This document shows positions 45,506-53,584 of a DNA stretch of 64,000 nucleotides, in pieces. The position numbers were made by a program, and so were the translations under genes. Location: NCBI GenBank assembly GCA_030693515.1, contig JAUYAK010000029.1, positions 23,699 through 87,698 of the forward strand, given 5' to 3'. Below the pieces are notes generated by a model, which was not told where the DNA came from, made no database searches, and saw nothing but the letters and a program-made list of their open reading frames with translations. Source of the stretch: Opitutaceae bacterium. Its GTDB lineage: Bacteria; Verrucomicrobiota; Verrucomicrobiia; Opitutales; Opitutaceae. The stretch's first letter is position 1, and every line of letters starts with the position of its first letter.

Positions 45506-46324
45506 ATGCTCCGCCCCCGCAAGAAATACACCGTGCGCGATCTCCAGCTGCTCAAGGGCCAGCGCTGCCTGACCCACATCCACGTGAAGTCGCCCGAGGA
45601 GGCCGCGGCGGCCGAGAGCGCGGGCATCGATTTGATGAGCTGCAGCTTCGATTCGCCGGAGTCGCAGGCGCAGCTGCCGGCGCTGGTGGCGGCCGCGCCC
45701 AACAGCTTCCTCTCCTGCGCGACGCCGCACGGCCTCGCGTCGCGCGAGGAGGCGATCCGGGTGGCGTTTCGCGCGCTCGAGATCGGGGCGAGCTCGGTCT
45801 ATTGCTCGGCGAGTCCGTTCATCATCGAGGCGATGGCGCGCGAGCGCATCCCGGTCGTCGGGCACCTCGGGATGGTGCCACGGCACGTGACGTGGACCAA
45901 CTACCGCGCCATCGGGAAGACCGCCGACGAGGCGGTGCAGCTCTTTCGCCAGATGAAGACGCTCGAGAGCGCTGGCGCCTACGCCGCGGAGCTGGAGTGC
46001 GTGCCGCACCCGCTCGCGACGTTTCTTTGCGCGCAGACGAAGATGCTGCTGATGTCGCTGGGATCGGGGGCGGGCTGCGACACGCAGTTCCTTTTCTCGG
46101 ACGATATTCTCGGCGACTACGACGAGCGACTCCCGCGGCACGCGAAGGCCTACCGGAATTTCCTCGAGGAGCACCGCCGGCTGCAGCGCGAGCGCATCGC
46201 CGCCTTTGGCGAATATGTCGCCGATGTGCAGGCGGGCCGGTTTCCCGAGCGCAGCCATCTGATCGAGATGGACGAAGCGGTGCTGAAAAAAGTGATCGAG
46301 GCGGTGGGCGGAGCGAAGCCCTGA
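45506..46324 (+). CDS. PanB-like (ketopantoate hydroxymethyltransferase family) protein with altered active site
   Basis: The 272-residue product aligns with PanB over its C-terminal two thirds: VVGHLGMVPRHV matches the CGHLGLTPQSV region, and LECVPHPLA carries the PanB Glu181. The earlier catalytic positions are not kept. The VGDS motif (Asp45) aligns with LMSCS, and the Asp84 and Lys112 segments align with SCATPHG and SSVYCSAS. A different reaction within the PEP-mutase/PanB superfamily is likely. It is divergent from mutS and lies 8 bases before the esterase gene. Confidence 0.72.
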   Translation: MLRPRKKYTVRDLQLLKGQRCLTHIHVKSPEEAAAAESAGIDLMSCSFDSPESQAQLPALVAAAPNSFLSCATPHGLASREEAIRVAFRALEIGASSVYCSASPFIIEAMARERIPVVGHLGMVPRHVTWTNYRAIGKTADEAVQLFRQMKTLESAGAYAAELECVPHPLATFLCAQTKMLLMSLGSGAGCDTQFLFSDDILGDYDERLPRHAKAYRNFLEEHRRLQRERIAAFGEYVADVQAGRFPERSHLIEMDEAVLKKVIEAVGGAKP

Positions 46325-46332
46325 ACCCGGCG

Positions 46333-47103
46333 ATGAACCTCTATCATCGCGATCTCGGCGGGGCGGGGAAACCGCCGCTGATACTGCTGCACGGCATGCT
46401 CGGTTCGTCGCGCAACTGGCAGACGACGGGAGCGGACCTCGCCGCGCATTTCCATGTGTTCGCACCGGATCTCAGGAACCACGGAAGTTCGCCGCATGCG
46501 GCGACGATGAGCTACGAAGACATGATGGTCGATGTGCTCGCGTGGGCCGACGCGCAGGGAATCGCGCGCGCGACGTGGCTCGGCCACAGCATGGGGGGCA
46601 AGGTCGCGATGCTCCTCGCGTGCCGGCACCCGGCGCGCGTCGAGCGGCTCGTGGTCGTGGACATTGCGCCGCGGGATTATTTCTGGCCCGGCCACCGGCA
46701 GAGTTTTGCGGCGATGAACGAGCTGAACCTCGCCGACCTCGCCTCGCGCGCCGAGGCTGAGATGCGCATGGAAGGCCGGGTGCCGGCCTTGCCGCTGCGA
46801 AAATTCCTCGCGACCAACCTTCAGCGCGGCGCCGAGGGAGCCTGGTCGTGGCAGATCAACCTGCCCGCGCTCACGGCGGCGGTGCCGGAGTTGGAGAAGA
46901 ATCCGCTCGCCGCGGCCGATGTTTTTTCGGGGCCGACTCGTTTCATCGCCGGTGGTAAATCCGCCTACCTTGAATCCACGGATCACGCGACGATTCGCGC
47001 GCATTTCCCTGCCGCGGACATCCGCACGATCGCGGAGAGCGGACACAATCCGCACATGGAGGCGCGCGCGGCGTTCGTGGCCGCAGTGTTGAACCCCGCG
47101 TGA
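46333..47103 (+). CDS. Alpha/beta hydrolase (YbfF-like esterase)
   Basis: From ATG 46333 the product has 256 residues. The oxyanion region is LILLHGMLGSSRNW, the nucleophile elbow GHSMGGKVAM, and the His is in AESGHNPHMEA. DLRNHGSSPH is the usual YbfF-type phrase. No signal peptide. It follows the PanB-like gene closely and probably shares its transcript. Confidence 0.9.
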   Translation: MNLYHRDLGGAGKPPLILLHGMLGSSRNWQTTGADLAAHFHVFAPDLRNHGSSPHAATMSYEDMMVDVLAWADAQGIARATWLGHSMGGKVAMLLACRHPARVERLVVVDIAPRDYFWPGHRQSFAAMNELNLADLASRAEAEMRMEGRVPALPLRKFLATNLQRGAEGAWSWQINLPALTAAVPELEKNPLAAADVFSGPTRFIAGGKSAYLESTDHATIRAHFPAADIRTIAESGHNPHMEARAAFVAAVLNPA

Positions 47104-47181
47104 TTTATTCGGCCAAAAGCCGCGTTGCTTTTCACCCGTCGGCTCCGCGATGCTTTCACCGCTCTTCAACCCCTTTTTCCC

Positions 47182-48987
47182 ATGCCCCAGATCACTTCGA
47201 GCCAGACGCAGCCCAGCTATGATGTCATCGTCGTCGGTTCCGGCGCCGCCGGCGGCCAGACGGCCTACACGTGCGTGATGGAGGGGGCCAAAGTCCTCAT
47301 GCTGGAGGCCGGGCGCAGCTACGATCCGGTGAAGGAGACGCCGATGTTCCAGAACAACAGCCAGGCGCCGTTGCGGGCCGCCTCGACGCCGGACAAACAA
47401 TTTTTCGGCTTCTACGACGCGACGGTGGACGGCGGTTGGGAAGTGCCCGGCGAACCCTACACGAACGCCTCGCCTGATCCGGAGCGCAAATTCTGGTGGT
47501 GGCGTCCGCGCATGCTCGGCGGCCGCACCAACCACTGGGGCCGCATCTCGCTCCGCAACGGGCCCTACGATTTCAAACCGCGCTCGCGCGATGGCCTCGG
47601 CCTCGACTGGCCGATGAGCTACGAGGATCTCGCGCCCTACTACGACAAGACCGAGATGCTCGTCGGCATCTTCGGCGACAATAACGGCCTCGAGAACACG
47701 CCCGACTCTCCCGACGGTTGCCTCCAGCCGCCGCCTGCGATGCGCGCGGGCGAGCAGCTCGTGAAGGCGCGGGGCAAGAAACTCGGCCTGCCGGTCATCC
47801 CGATTCATCGTGCGGTCCTCAGCCAAAAGCAGGACGCCGAGGTGCTGCCGAAAAAAATCCACCCCAACAATCCCCGCGCCCAGCGCCTGCTCGCCGACGC
47901 GATGCGCGCCCGCCAGGCCTGCTTCTGGGCCACCCCTTGCGGCCGCGGCTGCTCGATCAAGGCCAACTACCAATCGACCACCGTCCACCTCCCGCCCGCG
48001 CTCGCCAGCGGCAACCTCGACATCGTGTCCAACGCCATGGCGCGCGAGGTGACGACCGATGCCAACGGCAAGGCCACCGGCGTCATCTACATCGACAAGA
48101 CCACGGGCATGGAGCACGCGGTGAAGGCCAAGGTCGTGGTGCTCGCCGCCAGCTCCGCCGAGTCCGTGCGCATCATGCTCAATTCGAAGTCGGCGCGTTT
48201 CCCCAACGGCCTCGCCAACTCGAACGGCCTCGTCGGCAAATACATCATGGACACCGTCGGCGCTTCGCTCCGCGGTCAGATCCCCCTGCTGGAGAATCTC
48301 CCGCTGCACAACGAGGACGGCGCGGGCGGCGGCCACACCTACATTCCCTGGTGGCTCTACAAGGAGCAGCTCGCCGGCAAACTCGGCTTTGCGCGAGGCT
48401 ACCACATCGAGTTTCAGAGCGGACGCCACATGCCCGGCATGGGCACCACCGGCGGCATGGAAGCGCTCACTAGCGGCAGCTACGGCCGCCAGTTCAAGGA
48501 GGACGCGCGCCGCTACTATGGTTCGTTCCTGGGTTTCGCCGGCCGCGGCGAGATGATCCCCAACGACGACACCTACTGCGACCTCGATCCCGTGGTGAAG
48601 GACAAGTGGGGCATCCCGGTGCTGCGCTTTCATTGGAAATGGTCCGAGCACGAGACCCGGCAGGCGAAGCACATGCAGGAGACCTTTGCCCAGATCATCG
48701 AGGCGATGGGGGGCAAGGTTCAGTCCCGCCCCGCCGCCGACGGCGCGCAGGCCATCGAGCCCGGCGGCAAAATCATCCACGAAGTCGGCGGCACGATCAT
48801 GGGCGCGGACCCGAAGAAATCCGTGACCAACCAGTGGTGCCAGACCTGGGAGGTGAAGAACCTCTTCATCACGGACGGCGGCCCGTTCTGCTCCAACGCC
48901 GACAAGAATCCCACGCTCACCATCATGGCGCTCGCGTGGCGCGCCAGCGACTACCTGCTCGCCGAAATGAAGAAGGGAAATCTCTGA
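47182..48987 (+). CDS. GMC-family oxidoreductase, second copy
   Basis: From ATG 47182 the product has 601 residues. The FAD motif is VIVVGSGAAGGQTAYTCVME, the GMC phrase GGRTNHWGRISLR, and a Cys segment reads CFWATPCGRGCSIKANY. The C-terminal His is in IIHEVGGTIMG. It resembles the protein at 31402 but is clearly a separate paralogue, and it too has no leader. The next gene, one base later, encodes a subunit-3-type partner. Confidence 0.92.
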   Translation: MPQITSSQTQPSYDVIVVGSGAAGGQTAYTCVMEGAKVLMLEAGRSYDPVKETPMFQNNSQAPLRAASTPDKQFFGFYDATVDGGWEVPGEPYTNASPDPERKFWWWRPRMLGGRTNHWGRISLRNGPYDFKPRSRDGLGLDWPMSYEDLAPYYDKTEMLVGIFGDNNGLENTPDSPDGCLQPPPAMRAGEQLVKARGKKLGLPVIPIHRAVLSQKQDAEVLPKKIHPNNPRAQRLLADAMRARQACFWATPCGRGCSIKANYQSTTVHLPPALASGNLDIVSNAMAREVTTDANGKATGVIYIDKTTGMEHAVKAKVVVLAASSAESVRIMLNSKSARFPNGLANSNGLVGKYIMDTVGASLRGQIPLLENLPLHNEDGAGGGHTYIPWWLYKEQLAGKLGFARGYHIEFQSGRHMPGMGTTGGMEALTSGSYGRQFKEDARRYYGSFLGFAGRGEMIPNDDTYCDLDPVVKDKWGIPVLRFHWKWSEHETRQAKHMQETFAQIIEAMGGKVQSRPAADGAQAIEPGGKIIHEVGGTIMGADPKKSVTNQWCQTWEVKNLFITDGGPFCSNADKNPTLTIMALAWRASDYLLAEMKKGNL

Positions 48988-48988
48988 C

Positions 48989-49642
48989 ATGAACGCCCCC
49001 GACTCTCCCTCCACCCCGCAACGACTCGATCGGCGCGCCGCGATCAAGTGGATGATGGCCGCGGCCGCGGCGGCTTCTGTCGCCGACCGGCTCACCTACG
49101 GCGCCTCTGCCGCCAAGCCCGCGGCCGGCTACGGTAGCGATCCCGATCTGCTCAAGATCTACAAGCCGGGTGATCTCTGGCCGCTGACCTTCACCCCCGC
49201 GCAGCGCGCCACCGCGGCCGCGCTCTGCGACACCATCATCCCGGCCGACGCCAAGGGCCCCGCTGCGTCCGCCGTGGGCGTGCCCGATTTCATCGACGAG
49301 TGGATCAGCGCGCCCTATCCCGGCCACGACGCCGATCGGAAAACCGTGATCGACGGCCTCGCGTGGATCGAGGCGGAGGCGCAGAAGCGTTTCCAAAACG
49401 GATTCGGCAACCTTGTCACCCGCCAGAAAAACGCGATCTGCGACGACATCTGCTACGCGCCGAACGCCCAGCCCGAGTTCCGGCCGGCCGCCCAGTTTTT
49501 CCGCAAGTTCCGCGACCTCACCTCCGGCGGCTACTACTCGACGCCCGAGGGCATGAAGGACATCGGCTACGTCGGGAATGTCGCGACGGAAAAATTCGAG
49601 GGTCCGCCGCCCGAGGTTTTGAAGCAGCTCGGGCTGGCGTAG
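48989..49642 (+). CDS. Gluconate 2-dehydrogenase subunit 3 family protein, second copy
   Basis: The 217-residue product has a twin-arginine leader (LDRRAAIKWMMAAAAAASVA) and the subunit-3 core AALCDTIIPADAKGPAASAV, VGVPDFIDEWIS, ending FRDLTSGGYYSTPEGMKDIGY. Start and the preceding stop are one base apart, so it is coupled to the GMC gene. A GMC/subunit-3 pair with Tat export of the complex is likely. Confidence 0.9.
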   Translation: MNAPDSPSTPQRLDRRAAIKWMMAAAAAASVADRLTYGASAAKPAAGYGSDPDLLKIYKPGDLWPLTFTPAQRATAAALCDTIIPADAKGPAASAVGVPDFIDEWISAPYPGHDADRKTVIDGLAWIEAEAQKRFQNGFGNLVTRQKNAICDDICYAPNAQPEFRPAAQFFRKFRDLTSGGYYSTPEGMKDIGYVGNVATEKFEGPPPEVLKQLGLA

Positions 49643-49657
49643 GCCGGCTTTTTGAAT

Positions 49658-49735
49658 GCGTAGGCCTCGACCTTGGTCGAGGCCTACGCGCGGACCGGGC
49701 CTGACCAAGGTCAGGCCCTCCGGCCGGCAACTACG
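49658..49735. repeat. Double-hairpin intergenic element (GTAGG...CTAC)
   Basis: The first hairpin (49658-49689) has perfect 15-bp arms beginning GCGTAGGCCTCGACC with a TT loop. The second (49697-49718) has 10-bp arms GGGCCTGACC with an AA loop. It lies between two convergent genes and is the same type as the element at 58120. Confidence 0.9.
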
Positions 49736-49745
49736 GGCCGCAGGA

Positions 49746-50954
49746 TTACTCGTGCCGCAGCGCGTCGATCGGGTCGAGCTGCGCGGCCTTGTAGGCGGGG
49801 AAGAAGCCGAAGAAGATGCCGATGACCGTGCTGACGCCGACGGCGAGGAGCACCGACCACATGGGCACGAGCGTCGGCAGGCCGAAGTAATAGGTGACTA
49901 TCTCGGAGGCACCGTAGCCGCAGAGGATGCCGAGGCCACCGCCGAGCACGCTGAGCAGGATCGCCTCGATGAGGAACTGCAGCAGGACGTCGTTGCCGTG
50001 CGCGCCGATGGCGATGCGGATGCCGATCTCGCGGGTGCGCTCGGTCACGGAGACGAGCATGATGTTCATCACGCCGATGCCGCCGACGATGAGCGAGACG
50101 AGCGCGATGCCGCCGAGCAGGACGGTCATCGTCCGCGCGGTCGCGGTGAAGGTGGTGGAGAGTTCCTCCTGAGTGCGCACGGTGAAGTCGGGCTCGCGGC
50201 CGCGGCGGCGCTGGGTGAGCAGATCCTCGGTGGAGAGCTTGACCTCGGCGATCTTGTCAGCGTCGGACGCCTGGATGCGGATCATGCTGATGCTGGTGCG
50301 GCGCGAGACGCGGCGCATGTGGGAAGTGTAGGGGATCAGCACCACATCGTCTTCGTCGGAGCCGAAGACGCTGAAGCCCTTGGGCGTGAGGACGCCGAGG
50401 ATGCGGAAGGGCAGGTTGCGGATGCGCAGGGTCTGGCCGATGGGGTCTTCGTTGGGGAAGACCTGGTCGGCGACGGTTTTGCCGATGACACAGACTTTGG
50501 CGAGGGACTTGACCTCCTGGTCCGTGAACATGGCGCCGGCGGCCATGGGCCAGTTGCGGACGTAGGGGTAGTCGGGGCCGACGCCGTTGACGTTGGTGTT
50601 CCAGTTCAGGCCGTTGGCGAGGATCTGGTTGCGGTCGCGGATCTCGGGGCTGATGCCGTCGATGTTGGGGACCTCCGCGGCGATTGCTTCGTAGTCCTCG
50701 GGGGTGAGGGTGGCGGAGGAGCCGAAGCCGCCGCGCATGCCGCCGCTGCTCGAGGAGCCGGGCATGACGGTGATGAGATTCTGGCCGAGGGAGGCGATCT
50801 GGGCCTCGACCTGCACCTTGGCGCCGGTGCCCATGGCGACGGTGGTGATGACGGCGCCGATGCCGATGATGATGCCGAGCGCCGTGAGAATCGACCGCAT
50901 GGTGTTGCGGCGGAGGGCGCGGAGGGCGACGAGGAAGGTGGTGGTGAAACGCAT
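49746..50954 (-). CDS. MacB-type ABC transporter permease
   Basis: From ATG 50952-50954 the product has 402 residues. It has an N-terminal membrane helix (ILTALGIIIGIGAVITTVAM), a periplasmic domain with RDRNQILANGLNWN and PFRILGVLTPKGFSVFG, and three C-terminal helices. The conserved FtsX/MacB phrase VGGIGVMNIMLVSVTERTREIGIR is present. The ATPase is encoded separately, by the gene 16 bases upstream, rather than fused as in E. coli MacB. Confidence 0.93.
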   Translation of the reverse strand: MRFTTTFLVALRALRRNTMRSILTALGIIIGIGAVITTVAMGTGAKVQVEAQIASLGQNLITVMPGSSSSGGMRGGFGSSATLTPEDYEAIAAEVPNIDGISPEIRDRNQILANGLNWNTNVNGVGPDYPYVRNWPMAAGAMFTDQEVKSLAKVCVIGKTVADQVFPNEDPIGQTLRIRNLPFRILGVLTPKGFSVFGSDEDDVVLIPYTSHMRRVSRRTSISMIRIQASDADKIAEVKLSTEDLLTQRRRGREPDFTVRTQEELSTTFTATARTMTVLLGGIALVSLIVGGIGVMNIMLVSVTERTREIGIRIAIGAHGNDVLLQFLIEAILLSVLGGGLGILCGYGASEIVTYYFGLPTLVPMWSVLLAVGVSTVIGIFFGFFPAYKAAQLDPIDALRHE

Positions 50955-50970
50955 GGCGGGTGGTGGTGCG

Positions 50971-51753
50971 TCAGGCGGCGGTGGCCCCGGCGAGAAGCTT
51001 GGCGGCGGTTTCGGCTTCCTTGAGCTTGGCCATCTCGTGGGCGGCGATGGAGCGGTTCTGGACGGCTTCGTCGCGGACCACCACGCCATCGCGGAGGATG
51101 AGGTTGCGCTTGCAGTAGTGGGCGATGTCGAGCTCGTGGGTGACCATCACGATGGTGATGCCCTGGTCGTTGAGCTTCTGGAAAACGCCCATGACCTCAA
51201 CGGAGGTCTTGGAGTCGAGGTTGCCGGTGGGCTCGTCCGCGAGGAGGACTTGCGGTTCGTTGACGAGGCCGCGGGCGATGGCGACGCGCTGCTGCTGGCC
51301 GCCGGAAAGCTGGTTGGGCATGTGGTCGGCGCGGTTGGCGAGGCCGACGATTTCAAGGCAATACATGGCGCGCTCCCGGATCTGGGAGGCGGTGACGCGG
51401 CGGTGGCGGCCGTAGAGCATGGGGAGCTCGACGTTTTCCAGCGCGGTGGTGCGGGCGAGGAGGTTGAAGCCCTGGAAGACGAACCCGAGCTTCTGATTGC
51501 GGAGGTCGGCAAGCTCGTTGCGGTCGAGCTTGTCGATGTCGATGCCGTCGAGCAGGTAGGTGCCGCGGGTCTGGCGGTCGAGACAGCCCAGCATGTTCAT
51601 CAGGGTGGACTTGCCGGAGCCGCTGGCGCCCATGAGGGCGATGAACTCGCCGCGTTGGATCTCCAAGCTCACGCCGCGCACGGCGTGCACGGGCACTTCG
51701 CCGGACTCGTAGATCTTGTGGATGTCCCGGATTTGGACGACGGGGGAAGACAT
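50971..51753 (-). CDS. MacB-type ABC transporter ATP-binding protein
   Basis: The 260-residue product has Walker A GASGSGKSTLMNMLG, the Q-loop FVFQGFNLL, signature LSGGQQQRVAIARGL and Walker B VLLADEPTGNLD, followed by THELD. An extra C-terminal ~30 residues follow (AKLKEAETAAKLLAG). It belongs to the LolD/MacB group that drives mechanotransmission across the envelope. Confidence 0.94.
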   Translation of the reverse strand: MSSPVVQIRDIHKIYESGEVPVHAVRGVSLEIQRGEFIALMGASGSGKSTLMNMLGCLDRQTRGTYLLDGIDIDKLDRNELADLRNQKLGFVFQGFNLLARTTALENVELPMLYGRHRRVTASQIRERAMYCLEIVGLANRADHMPNQLSGGQQQRVAIARGLVNEPQVLLADEPTGNLDSKTSVEVMGVFQKLNDQGITIVMVTHELDIAHYCKRNLILRDGVVVRDEAVQNRSIAAHEMAKLKEAETAAKLLAGATAA

Positions 51754-51777
51754 GGGGGCGGGCGCGGTCGAGAGGGA

Positions 51778-53301
51778 TCAGCGCGGGCCGCCGCGGGAAC
51801 TGCCGCCGGAACTGCCCCCGAAGCTGCGGCCACCGCTGAGCGGGTTGGAGCCGCCGGGAGCCGGCGCGGCGGTGGCGACGGCACCGGGCATGATCACGCC
51901 GGTGATGATGGTGTCGCCATCCGCCAGACCTTCGAGCACCTCGGTGGAGAAGCCATCCGAGACGCCGAGCTTCACGCTCACAGGCACGATGCGCTTGTCT
52001 TTGTCGGCGGCGTTGGCGTCGGAGAATTTATAGAGGGTGCGGGTGACAATAGTATTGTTGAAACCACGGTCGCCGCCGGGGCCGCTGGGGCCGCGGCCGC
52101 CGCCGCCACCCTTGCCACGGTCGCCGCCGCCGGTTTTGCCGCGTCCGCCCGGAGCGGCGAGCCGCGCCGCGATGAGATCGGGGTCGAGGCCCTTGTCCTT
52201 GGCGAGTTTCTTGGCCTTCTCGATTTGATCGGACGTGGGGGTCGAGCCGCGCTCGAAGCCGATCTCGCGCATGATGGCCATGGTGGCATTCATGCGCTCG
52301 TCGTCGGTCATGCCGCCGGAGGCGCCGGCCTTGTCGGCGGCCTTGGCTTCGCCGGGGGCGGCGGCCAGCAGTTCCTGGGGGACGCGCACCCGCAGGGCGC
52401 CGTTGGCGATGCGCAGCACGTTGGGCCGCTGCTGGACGATGATGGAGACGTTGGCGGTCATGCCGGGCTTGAGGCGGAGGTCGTCGTTGCTGACGTCGAT
52501 GATGGTGGCGTAGGAGACGACGCTCTGGCTGACGCTGGCGGCGTTGCGCACCATGCGGACGTTGCCCGTGAAGGTGCGGCTGGGAAAGGCGTCGACAGTG
52601 AACTTCACTTCCTGGCCTTCGGCGATGCTGCCGATGTCGGCTTCGGCGACGGCGGCGTTGATCTGCATCTTGGTGAGATCGTTCACGAGCGTGAAGAGCA
52701 CGGGGGCGTTCATGCTGGCGTTGACGGTGCGGCCCTTGTCGGTCTTGCGGTCGAGGACCATGCCGTCGATGGGCGCGGTGATGGTGCAGCGCGAGAGATC
52801 GAGGCGGGCGTTTTCGACGGCGGCGTTGCGGGTGAGCAGGGTGGCGTTGGACTGGGCGAGCTGGGCCTCGACATTGTCGAGTTCCTGCTGCGAAACGAGG
52901 TTCTTGCCGAAGAGCTCCTTGGTGCGTTCGACGTTGAGCAGGAGGAGGCGGTTGCTGGCCCTGGTGGACTCGAGGTCCGCGTCGGCTTGCTTGAGGCGCT
53001 GGGTGAGGGTCGATTCGTCGATGCGGGCGAGCACGTCGCCGGCCTTCACCTTGGAATTGAAGTCCACGAGCACTTCCTTGATCTGGCCGGAAACTTGCGC
53101 ACCGATGTCGACCGTCATGACGGGCTGAAGGTCGCCGGTGGCGGTGACGGATTGGGTGATGTCGCCGCGCGCGACCTTGGTGGTCTGGAATTCGGGCCCT
53201 TTGACGGTGCGCCCCTTTAGGTAATACCATGCGCCACCGCCTCCGCCGAGGAGAAGGAGGAGCAAGACGATAAGACCACCGTAGCTTTTAGATTTGGCCA
53301 T
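51778..53301 (-). CDS. MacA/HlyD-type periplasmic adaptor
   Basis: From ATG 53299-53301 the product has 507 residues. A membrane anchor (GGLIVLLLLLLGGGGGAWYY), a biotinyl-lipoyl half motif (IGAQVSGQIKEVLVDFNSKV), a coiled-coil hairpin (LKQADADLESTRASNRLLLL) and the second lipoyl half (CTITAPIDGMVLDRKTDKG) are in order. An unusual Gly-rich insertion follows (about residues 405-430, GGGDRGKGGGGGRG). Gly/Ser-rich sequence also ends the protein. With the ATPase and permease it makes a tripartite exporter; no outer membrane TolC gene is in the window. Confidence 0.92.
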   Translation of the reverse strand: MAKSKSYGGLIVLLLLLLGGGGGAWYYLKGRTVKGPEFQTTKVARGDITQSVTATGDLQPVMTVDIGAQVSGQIKEVLVDFNSKVKAGDVLARIDESTLTQRLKQADADLESTRASNRLLLLNVERTKELFGKNLVSQQELDNVEAQLAQSNATLLTRNAAVENARLDLSRCTITAPIDGMVLDRKTDKGRTVNASMNAPVLFTLVNDLTKMQINAAVAEADIGSIAEGQEVKFTVDAFPSRTFTGNVRMVRNAASVSQSVVSYATIIDVSNDDLRLKPGMTANVSIIVQQRPNVLRIANGALRVRVPQELLAAAPGEAKAADKAGASGGMTDDERMNATMAIMREIGFERGSTPTSDQIEKAKKLAKDKGLDPDLIAARLAAPGGRGKTGGGDRGKGGGGGRGPSGPGGDRGFNNTIVTRTLYKFSDANAADKDKRIVPVSVKLGVSDGFSTEVLEGLADGDTIITGVIMPGAVATAAPAPGGSNPLSGGRSFGGSSGGSSRGGPR

Positions 53302-53584
53302 GGCTGCTGGGAGTAGAGGGTAAGGGCGGACGGTTGGTTGAAGGGTGGGAGCGCGCAAAGTGAATCTTCGCAGACTGTGGGAACACCGGCAGCGGGCTGC
53401 CGGCGACTCAATGCGCGTTCGCATAGACGGAGCCTTTTCGGAAAGGTAACGGAATTCGCCCCCCGGTGGGGATTGAAATCTGCTGTTGCGCGTGGGCGGG
53501 CAGGAACTTTGCCTCGCGGTTCGTGCCTCCGCGGCCGACCCCATGCCAACCCGTTCCACCCCATTCCGGCCCACCCGGACCGTC

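Noticed and set aside
42802-47103. Open frame of 1433 codons on the plus strand across mutS
   Set aside because: The part before 46333 is antisense to mutS and has no family pattern; GC-rich codon bias keeps the opposite frame open. Only the 3' part is a real esterase gene.
49658-49735. CRISPR-like repeats
   Set aside because: The repeated units are inverse arms of hairpins, not direct repeats with spacers.
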